Assembly: GCA_031425095.1 (NCBI GenBank)
Contig: JANPIS010000079.1
Span: 1 to 6,015, forward strand
DNA from: JANNXQ01 sp031425095
Lineage (GTDB): Bacteria > Verrucomicrobiota > Verrucomicrobiia > Chthoniobacterales > Chthoniobacteraceae
Reading direction: 5' to 3'
DNA: 6,015 bases
A program made the translations under genes and the position numbers. Within the stretch, counting starts at the first letter, position 1. Each line of letters opens with the position of its first letter. Below, piece by piece: positions 1 to 5,256 of the stretch. Under the pieces are notes generated by a model. It was not told where the DNA came from. It searched no databases and saw only the letters and a program-made list of their open reading frames with translations.

Positions 1-1
1 C

Positions 2-448
2 CTCTTCGGTGTCTATGGCGTGGACACCGAGAAGCGCATCCAGGTGCAGAACAACGACAACTGCAAAACGAACTGCCCGGCCTGCTCGCGCGTCTGCCCC
101 GAGGCGGCGATCATGTTTCCGAAATACAAAGCGGGGCCGATCAATGGCGACATCGTGAGCGAGAGCGATCTGCAGAAGGAGAAGATGAAGGTCGATATCA
201 GCGCGCTGCTCGGCGGTGATGTGTACGAGATGCTGCGGCTGCGGAGTGAGAAGGCGAAGAGCCGCTTCAGCAAAGAGCGCGACTCCGACAAGGCGCTGGC
301 CGAACGCCAGAAGTGTCTCGTGAAACTCGCGCAGATGGGCGACATCCCGGCGGAGGTGCTGAGGTCGCTGCCTTCGCCGGAAGAGCTCGCGCGGCGTGCG
401 GAAGAAGCGGCGGCAAAGGCCAAGGCCGCACTCGCTGCGCAGCCATGA
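2..448 (+). CDS. 4Fe-4S ferredoxin-type protein, C-terminal part (5' end outside window)
   Basis: The reading frame is open from the left edge, so the true start lies upstream; 148 residues are visible. Near the visible N-terminus (residues 21-33) is a cysteine cluster with spacing C-x3-C-x2-C-x3-C-P, which resembles a ferredoxin-type [4Fe-4S] binding motif except that the first gap is three residues, not the usual two. It is followed by a short conserved-looking stretch (FPKYKAGPINGD), a charged linker, and an Ala/Glu/Lys/Arg-rich C-terminal tail from about residue 120, probably an extended helix. No membrane segment is visible. A further cluster or other domain may lie in the missing N-terminal part. 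The likely role is electron transfer or an iron-sulfur-dependent function in the cytoplasm; partner and pathway cannot be told. The stop codon overlaps the start of the next gene (ATGA), which suggests translational coupling. The family assignment rests only on the cysteine motif. Confidence 0.72.
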   Translation, partial: LFGVYGVDTEKRIQVQNNDNCKTNCPACSRVCPEAAIMFPKYKAGPINGDIVSESDLQKEKMKVDISALLGGDVYEMLRLRSEKAKSRFSKERDSDKALAERQKCLVKLAQMGDIPAEVLRSLPSPEELARRAEEAAAKAKAALAAQP

Positions 449-1173
449 GCGCCGGTCCGCAAAAGTTCGGGGCGCTGCTTGCCGCGATCGCGTGCGCTTT
501 TTCTCTCCAAGCTGCGGAATCGGCAACGCCCCCGGCGAAGATCCGCGTGGTGCTGATCGGCGACTCCACCGTGGCGAGCAAGAGCGGGTGGGGCGATGCT
601 TTTGGAAAACTGCTCGGCGATCGCGCCGAGTGCTTCAATGACGCGAAGGGGGGAGCCAGCACGAAGAGCTTCCGCGACGGCGGCTACTGGAAGACCGCGC
701 TCGCCCACAAACCGGACTGGCTGCTCATTCAATTCGGCCACAACGATCAGCCCGGCAAAGGGCTCGCTCGTGAAACAGACCCCGCGACGACTTTCCCCGA
801 GAATCTCGCCCGCTACGTGGACGAAGCCCGCGCCCTCGGCGCGAAACCGGTGCTCGTGACCTCGCTGACGCGCCGCACCTCCAGAGGGGGCAAGCTCGTG
901 CCTGACCTCCTCGTCGGCTACGTCGCCGCCGCGAAACGCGTGGCGGCGGAAAAGAACGTCCCGCTCGTGGACTTGAATGCGCGCAGCATTGAGCAGTTGG
1001 AAAAGCTCAGCCCCGCTGACCTCGCCGCGATGGAGCCGGAGGGCAAAAAGTCCGGGACCAAGGATCACACGCACCTCACCGAGCGTGGAGGCGAGATGGT
1101 CGTGCCTCTGGTCGTGGCAGAGCTGCGCAAAACTGCGCCCGAGCTCGCCGCGCTCTGCATTCCGACGCAGTAG
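445..1173 (+). CDS. secreted SGNH/GDSL-fold esterase, rhamnogalacturonan acetylesterase-like
   Basis: This is a 242-residue protein. The ATG at 445 was chosen because it overlaps the previous stop as ATGA and is directly followed by a plausible signal peptide (residues 1-24: Lys7, then a hydrophobic stretch ending in LQAA). The frame stays open further upstream to 313, but that part lies inside the previous gene and lacks export-signal character. SGNH blocks are visible: block I GDST with catalytic Ser41, block II near Gly69-Gly70, block III GHND at 98-101 (Asn100 for the oxyanion hole), and block V DHTHL with Asp207 and His210 completing the triad. The GDST/GHND/DxxHL combination is typical of rhamnogalacturonan acetylesterases (carbohydrate esterase family 12-like), which remove acetyl groups from pectin-type polysaccharide. 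The exact substrate is inferred; another acetylated glycan is possible. There is no good Shine-Dalgarno sequence, so translation may depend on coupling to the upstream gene. The SGNH assignment is firm, the substrate is not. Confidence 0.88.
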   Translation: MSAGPQKFGALLAAIACAFSLQAAESATPPAKIRVVLIGDSTVASKSGWGDAFGKLLGDRAECFNDAKGGASTKSFRDGGYWKTALAHKPDWLLIQFGHNDQPGKGLARETDPATTFPENLARYVDEARALGAKPVLVTSLTRRTSRGGKLVPDLLVGYVAAAKRVAAEKNVPLVDLNARSIEQLEKLSPADLAAMEPEGKKSGTKDHTHLTERGGEMVVPLVVAELRKTAPELAALCIPTQ

Positions 1174-1227
1174 AGAACGCCGAGAAGCTGCTCGCGGAAG
1201 GTGAGGATCGTGGGTTGTCTGCGGACC

Positions 1228-2577
1228 ATGAACTTCCTCCGCTTGCTCCTGTTCGCGCTCCTTTTCACTGGGGCCGCGCGGGGCGGGCCGATCCCTGCGA
1301 GAGACCGCATCGTCGTGCTCATCTCGATCGACGGTTTTCCCGCTTACCTGTGGAAGGATCCGACGCTGGTCATCCCCAATCTCCGCCAGCTCGCCTCGCG
1401 CGGTGCGGTGGCCGAGGCGATGACGGTTTCCAATCCTTCAATCACCTGGATAAATCACACCACGCTGGTCACCGGTGTGAATCCAAGGAAGCACGGCGTC
1501 CTTTTCAATGGCCTGCTCGTGCGCAACGGTCCGATGCAGCCGCCGAAGGTCGAACCGTGGCGCGACAAGGCGGAGCTCGTGCGTGTTCCAACGCTGTACG
1601 ACGTAGCGTTCAAGGCCGGCTTGAAGACCGCGCAGGTCGATTGGGTCGCGATCCTGAACTCGGGGACGATTACTCACGAGTTCCTCGAAATCCCGAAACC
1701 GGGCGGTGCGATCGAGCAGGAGATGATCGCTGCAGGAAAGGTGACGCTGGAGGACATGCGCGACTTCACCAAGGGCAAGGCCATCGATTGGCGCGACGAA
1801 ATGTGGACCCGTGCCGGCATCCACATCATCGAGACGCACCGGCCGAATCTGCTGCTCTTTCACCTGCTCACGACGGACGCAGCGAATCATCAATACGGCC
1901 CCGGCACGCTCGCGAGCCGCGCCGCTTTCGCCTACGCTGACGCGCAGATCGGCAAGCTCCTCGCGGCGATTGACCGCGCCGGCTTGCGCGACCGGGCGAC
2001 GATCGTCGTCGGGACGGATCACGGCTTCAAGAAGGTGAGCAAAATCATCCACACGAACGTGGCGCTGCGCGACGCGGGCTTCATCCGGATGAAGGGCGAG
2101 CAGATCGAGAGCTGCGATGCGTATGTCGTCGCCGAGGGCGGGCTGGCCTTCGGCTATGTCACCGATTCTGCACGGCGAGCGGAGTTGCTGCCGCGGCTGA
2201 AGGAAGTGTGCGCCAAAGTCGAGGGTGTCGGCGAGGTACTCGACGGGGAAGCGGGCCCGCGCTTTGGCATGCCGACCCCGGCCGAGAACCAGGGCATGGG
2301 CGACGTCATCCTCTGGGCAAAGCCGGGCTACGCCTTCAAGGACCCGGCAACCGGCAACTCCACCACGGTCGAGCCCATCAAGTACCTCGGCACTCACGGC
2401 TATGCGTCGTCCGACCCGGAGCTCGATGGGATCTTCCTCGCCTCTGGCTATGGCATCAAAGCCGGTGTGCGCATCCAGCGCATGGCAAATCTCGATGTCG
2501 CGCCCACGGTGGCAACGCTGCTCGACCTCGACCTTCCTGGCGTCGAAGGGCGGGTGCTCAAGGAAATCCTGGAGTGA
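1228..2577 (+). CDS. secreted alkaline-phosphatase-superfamily phosphodiesterase (NPP type)
   Basis: This is a 449-residue protein in the type I phosphodiesterase/nucleotide pyrophosphatase family, which hydrolyses phosphodiester or pyrophosphate bonds with two zinc ions. The ATG at 1228 gives a clean signal peptide (residues 1-20, Leu-rich core); GTG codons at 1201 and 1210 would add residues before it and are less likely. All NPP active-site elements are present in order: Asp35 (ISIDG), nucleophile Thr73 (TWINH, where the family usually has T-F-P-N-H), Asn94 21 residues later, Asp217 and His221 (DAANH), Asp264-His265 (TDHGF), and His390 (GTHGY). The length fits single-domain bacterial NPPs. 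There is no lipobox, so it is probably periplasmic or exported rather than a lipoprotein. It starts 54 bases after the esterase, likely in the same transcript, and a repeat-containing gap follows. The substrate (nucleotides, phospholipid head groups or other diesters) cannot be read from sequence. The start lacks a well-placed Shine-Dalgarno sequence. Confidence 0.9.
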   Translation: MNFLRLLLFALLFTGAARGGPIPARDRIVVLISIDGFPAYLWKDPTLVIPNLRQLASRGAVAEAMTVSNPSITWINHTTLVTGVNPRKHGVLFNGLLVRNGPMQPPKVEPWRDKAELVRVPTLYDVAFKAGLKTAQVDWVAILNSGTITHEFLEIPKPGGAIEQEMIAAGKVTLEDMRDFTKGKAIDWRDEMWTRAGIHIIETHRPNLLLFHLLTTDAANHQYGPGTLASRAAFAYADAQIGKLLAAIDRAGLRDRATIVVGTDHGFKKVSKIIHTNVALRDAGFIRMKGEQIESCDAYVVAEGGLAFGYVTDSARRAELLPRLKEVCAKVEGVGEVLDGEAGPRFGMPTPAENQGMGDVILWAKPGYAFKDPATGNSTTVEPIKYLGTHGYASSDPELDGIFLASGYGIKAGVRIQRMANLDVAPTVATLLDLDLPGVEGRVLKEILE

Positions 2578-2604
2578 CCGCGCGCCGAGCCGCATGCGTC
2601 GCAC

Positions 2605-2653
2605 TGTCCCACTTGGACTGTGCCAAGTGTGCCAAGACCGGGCTTTTGTCCCA
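2605..2653. repeat. inverted repeat with 9-bp tandem duplication downstream of the phosphodiesterase gene
   Basis: A perfect 7-base inverted repeat, CACTTGG (2610-2616) and CCAAGTG (2623-2629), encloses a 6-base loop. The right arm is part of a perfect tandem duplication of TGTGCCAAG (2619-2627 and 2628-2636), so the left arm's CTTGG can pair with CCAAG in either copy. The word TGTCCCA flanks the structure on both sides (2605-2611 and 2647-2653). A TTTT run occurs at 2644-2647, too far from the hairpin for a classical intrinsic terminator. It may be an operator for dnaK, a poor terminator for the upstream operon, or a degenerate repeat element; function is unknown. Confidence 0.45.
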
Positions 2654-2803
2654 GTTTCTGAATACAGGGAGTTTCCCCCAAACCACTTTACAGGAACGAC
2701 TTGAACCGAATTTCGGCCACGGGTCCGAGCCGTGCTGAAGGTGGCGACTCGAAGTTTTTCCGCGCTGTAACCACGGCGCCCCAATTCTTACACCCTCATT
2801 TAC
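2654..2803 (+). promoter_or_regulatory. dnaK upstream region and G-free leader
   Basis: This stretch must carry the dnaK leader and probably its promoter, but no convincing box pair was found. A CTTGAA word (2700-2705) resembles a heat-shock sigma-32 -35 element, and CCCCAATT (2779-2786) resembles its -10 element, but they are far too distant from each other to form one promoter. TGTAAC (2766-2771) is a possible -10 without a good -35. There is no CIRCE (TTAGCACTC-N9-GAGTGCTAA). Two small inverted repeats occur: CCGAA-T-TTCGG from 2707 to 2717 region and CACGG/CCGTG (2718-2722, 2730-2734). The last 25 bases before the ATG contain no G at all. Confidence 0.3.
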
Positions 2804-4741
2804 ATGGCTAAAATCCTCGGCATTGACCTCGGCACCACGAATTCCTGCATGGCCGTCATGGAAGGCAGCGAACCTGCGGTGCTGGAAAATTCGGAAGGTG
2901 CGCGCACCACGCCCTCTATTGTTGCTTTCTCCAAGACTGGCGAGCGCCTCGTCGGCCAAGCCGCGAAGCGCCAGGGTATCACCAACCCGCAGAATACGGT
3001 CTTCTCCGTGAAGCGGTTCATGGGACGGAAGTTCGACGAGGTGCAGGACGAATTGCACCGCGTGCCCTACAAGGTCGTGAAAGCCGCGAACGGCGATGCG
3101 CACATCCAGGTGCAGGTCGGCGGCGAGGCCAAGACCTTCAGTCCGCCGGAAGTGAGCGCGATGATCCTCGCGAAACTCAAGGCCGACGCGGAAGCGAAGC
3201 TCGGCGAAAAGATTACTCAAGCGGTCATCACCGTGCCCGCTTACTTCAACGACTCGCAGCGCACGGCGACCAAGGACGCGGGCAAGATCGCCGGTCTCGA
3301 AGTGCTCCGTATCATCAACGAGCCCACGGCGGCGTCGCTGGCTTACGGCCTCGACAAGAAAAAAGACGAAAAGATCGCCGTGTATGATCTCGGTGGCGGC
3401 ACCTTCGATATCTCGGTGCTCGAGATCGGCGACGGCGTCTTCGAAGTAAAGGCGACCAATGGCGACACCCACCTCGGCGGCGATGACTGGGACCATGCGA
3501 TCATGGATTGGATTCTGGCCGAGTTTAAGAGCGAGAGCGGCCTCGACCTCAGCAAGCAGCCCGATGCCATCCAGCGCATCAAGGAAGAAGCGGAGAAAGC
3601 AAAGATCGCGCTGAGTTCCGCGCAGGAGTACGAGATCAACCTTCCATTCATCACGGCGGACCAGACCGGTCCGAAGCACGTGCAGAAGAAGGTGACGCGC
3701 TCGAAGCTCGAGCAGCTCACCGACAAACTCTTCGAGCGCACGCTGAAACCTACCCAACAGTGTCTCAAGGACGCCGGCCTTAGCGAGAAGGAGATCAACG
3801 AACTCGTGCTCGTCGGCGGTATGACCCGCATGCCGAAGGTTGTCGAAACTGCGCGCAAGCTGGTCGGTAAGGAGCCTCACAAGGGTGTGAACCCTGACGA
3901 AGTCGTGGCAATCGGCGCGGCCATCCAAGGCGGAGTGCTCAAGGGTGACGTGAAAGACGTGCTCCTGCTCGATGTGGCTCCGCTCACGCTGGCCATCGAG
4001 ACCGCGGGCGGAGTTGCCACCGGGATGATCACCCGCAACACGACGATCCCGACCCGGAAATCGCAAATCTTCTCCACTTACAGCGACAGCCAGCCCGGAG
4101 TGGAAATCAAGGTCCTCCAGGGCGAGCGTCCGCTCAGCCGCGACAACAAGAATCTCGGAACCTTCCATCTCGACGGCATCCCACCCGCCCCGCGCGGAGT
4201 TCCCCAGATCGAAGTGACCTTCGATATCGACGCGAACGGCATCCTGCACGTCAGCGCCAAGGATCTTGGCACGGGCAAGGAGCAGAAGATTAGCATCACC
4301 GGTTCTTCAGGTCTCTCGAAGGAAGAAGTCGAGAAGATGCAGAAGGAAGCTGAACTGCACGCGGACGAGGACAAGAAAGCCAAGGAAGCCATCGAGATTC
4401 GGAACAACGCCGACAACCTCGCCTACCAATGCGAGAAACAGCTCAAGGATCTCGGCGACAAGATCCCCGGGGAAAAGAAGACCGAGATCGAGAAGGACAT
4501 CGAGATCGTCCGTGAGGCGCTCAAAGGCAACGACGTCGAAGCGATCAAGACCGCTTACACCGATCTCCAGAACAAATTCCAAGGCGTGAGCGAAGAACTC
4601 TACAAGCAAGCCGCCGCCAGCGGAGCAGCCGGTGGACCCACTCCGCCGCCACCGCCCGGACCGGAATCTGCCGGCAAGAAGGCCGATAGCGACGTCGTCG
4701 ATGCGGAGTTCGAAGTCGTGGACGACGACAAGAAGAAGTAA
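2804..4741 (+). CDS. dnaK: molecular chaperone DnaK (Hsp70)
   Basis: A complete 645-residue Hsp70, close to the usual bacterial length (about 610-645). It binds exposed hydrophobic segments of unfolded proteins in an ATP-driven cycle in the cytoplasm, normally with DnaJ and GrpE. The nucleotide-binding domain covers about residues 1-382, with the phosphate-loop signature IDLGTTNS at 7-14, the second Hsp70 signature DLGGGTFD at 195-202 (Thr200 near the autophosphorylation position) and the third, VGGMTRMPK, from 337. The interdomain linker VLLL is at 386-389, followed by the beta substrate-binding domain and the helical lid from about 505. The tail has a Gly/Pro-rich segment with five consecutive prolines (614-618) and ends in the typical bacterial VVDAEFE motif followed by DDDKKK. 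The start is the ATG beginning MAKILGIDLG; no Shine-Dalgarno sequence precedes it. It lies 131 bases upstream of groES in the same direction. grpE, dnaJ and hrcA are not in the window. Confidence 0.99.
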   Translation: MAKILGIDLGTTNSCMAVMEGSEPAVLENSEGARTTPSIVAFSKTGERLVGQAAKRQGITNPQNTVFSVKRFMGRKFDEVQDELHRVPYKVVKAANGDAHIQVQVGGEAKTFSPPEVSAMILAKLKADAEAKLGEKITQAVITVPAYFNDSQRTATKDAGKIAGLEVLRIINEPTAASLAYGLDKKKDEKIAVYDLGGGTFDISVLEIGDGVFEVKATNGDTHLGGDDWDHAIMDWILAEFKSESGLDLSKQPDAIQRIKEEAEKAKIALSSAQEYEINLPFITADQTGPKHVQKKVTRSKLEQLTDKLFERTLKPTQQCLKDAGLSEKEINELVLVGGMTRMPKVVETARKLVGKEPHKGVNPDEVVAIGAAIQGGVLKGDVKDVLLLDVAPLTLAIETAGGVATGMITRNTTIPTRKSQIFSTYSDSQPGVEIKVLQGERPLSRDNKNLGTFHLDGIPPAPRGVPQIEVTFDIDANGILHVSAKDLGTGKEQKISITGSSGLSKEEVEKMQKEAELHADEDKKAKEAIEIRNNADNLAYQCEKQLKDLGDKIPGEKKTEIEKDIEIVREALKGNDVEAIKTAYTDLQNKFQGVSEELYKQAAASGAAGGPTPPPPPGPESAGKKADSDVVDAEFEVVDDDKKK

Positions 4742-4774
4742 TCCACTTCATCACTTTACCGACCCCGCCACGGC

Positions 4775-4810
4775 TGGCTTCCGAGTTGGCATTGCTCACT
4801 TCGGAAGCTA
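4775..4810. promoter_or_regulatory. inverted repeat between dnaK and groES, possible operator
   Basis: GCTTCCGA (4777-4784) and TCGGAAGC (4801-4808) are perfect 8-base inverted arms separated by 16 bases. As RNA, a G-U pair and a further T-A pair extend the stem to 10 base pairs (4775-4784 with 4801-4810). No T-run follows, so it is not a standard intrinsic terminator. The sequence does not match CIRCE, the HrcA operator. It overlaps the candidate groES promoter, with the possible -35 box inside the loop, as expected for a repressor site, but this reading is inference. Confidence 0.45.
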
Positions 4811-4814
4811 TCTG
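4786..4814 (+). promoter_or_regulatory. candidate sigma-70-like promoter for groES-groEL
   Basis: TTGGCA (4786-4791) matches the -35 consensus at five of six bases, and TATCTG (4809-4814) lies exactly 17 bases later but matches the -10 consensus at only three of six. Transcription would start near 4821 and give a leader of about 50 bases for groES. The spacing is right and the -10 box is poor; the assignment is tentative. Confidence 0.3.
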
Positions 4815-4872
4815 CGGCGGTTCAGTAGAAACCAAACCACAACCCAGCAAACCTAAACCAGACATACCCATT

Positions 4873-5166
4873 ATGGCACTAAACGTACGACCCCTCGCGG
4901 ATCGCGTTCTCGTCCAGCCTCTCGAAGAGGCGGAAGTCAAAAAGGGCGGCATCATCATTCCCGATACCGCCAAAGAAAAGCCCCAGGAAGGCAAAGTCGT
5001 TGCCCTCGGCACCGGCAAGCGTGATGACGATGGCAAGCTCATCGAATTCACCGTCAAGAAAGGGGACAAGGTCCTCATCAGCAAATACGGCGGCACCGAG
5101 ATCAAGATCGAAGGCCAAAGCTACCTGATCATGCGCGAGGACGATATCCTCGGCATCCTCGGGTAA
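4873..5166 (+). CDS. groES: co-chaperonin GroES (Hsp10)
   Basis: A complete 97-residue Hsp10, the standard length. Seven copies form the lid that closes the GroEL chamber over a folding substrate. It opens with the typical LNVRPLADRVLVQPLEE, followed by the flexible mobile-loop region that contacts GroEL (about residues 17-34, KKGGIIIPDTAKEK), the beta-barrel core with GKVVALGTG, and the conserved ending in which the SYLIMREDDILGIL segment closes the barrel. The frame is open upstream to a TTG at 4786, but the ATG at 4873 begins exactly where family members begin. No Shine-Dalgarno sequence is present; the leader is A/C-rich and nearly G-free. groEL follows 90 bases downstream, the usual groESL arrangement. 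Confidence 0.98.
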   Translation: MALNVRPLADRVLVQPLEEAEVKKGGIIIPDTAKEKPQEGKVVALGTGKRDDDGKLIEFTVKKGDKVLISKYGGTEIKIEGQSYLIMREDDILGILG

Positions 5167-5187
5167 ATCAAAACTAACCCAACCCTC

Positions 5188-5221
5188 GCGACGCCCGAGC
5201 CCAGGCCCGGCCCGTCGCTTT
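5188..5221 (+). terminator. GC-rich hairpin followed by TTT between groES and groEL
   Basis: GCGACG (5188-5193) pairs with CGTCGC (5213-5218). Inside it, CCG (5195-5197) pairs with CGG (5208-5210), and GC (5199-5200) with GC (5205-5206), closing a CCAG tetraloop, with one A-C mismatch and a small internal loop. TTT follows directly (5219-5221). The shape is that of a weak intrinsic terminator or attenuator. Because groEL begins 35 bases later, it may instead set the groES:groEL ratio or protect or process the shared transcript. The hairpin is clear; its role is inference. Confidence 0.5.
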
Positions 5222-5256
5222 AGAACCCACAGTACTCAACTCATCCAATAACTCAC

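Noticed and set aside
313..444. Upstream extension of the esterase frame
   Set aside because: It would overlap the iron-sulfur protein gene by over 130 bases and bury the signal peptide; the ATG at 445 fits the overlap and the export signal.
13..1074. 353-codon minus-strand frame opposite the ferredoxin-like and esterase genes
   Set aside because: Both opposite-strand genes have clear motifs and a coupled overlap; this frame shows none and has antisense-like composition.
2700..2760. Possible small structured RNA or tRNA-like stretch before dnaK
   Set aside because: Short inverted repeats exist, but no cloverleaf, T-loop or conserved RNA motif could be assembled.
1438..2784. Long open frame of 448 codons on the minus strand
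   Set aside because: It lies opposite the well-supported phosphodiesterase gene and has an Arg/Leu/Asp/His-rich composition typical of antisense frames in GC-rich genes. No family motif is recognisable.
2578..2803. CIRCE element, sigma-32 promoter or sigma-54 promoter upstream of dnaK
   Set aside because: No TTAGCACTC/GAGTGCTAA pair is present; the CTTGAA and CCCCAATT words are much too far apart for sigma-32; the TGGCAC words on the minus strand do not have the sigma-54 GG/GC spacing.
2558..4249. Long open frame of 563 codons on the minus strand
   Set aside because: It is antisense to dnaK, whose codon bias produces long mirror frames. It has no recognisable domain and crosses the dnaK upstream region.
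4786..4872. Upstream TTG start giving a 126-residue GroES
   Set aside because: The extra 29 residues have no counterpart in Hsp10 proteins, while the ATG at 4873 matches the normal N-terminus and length.
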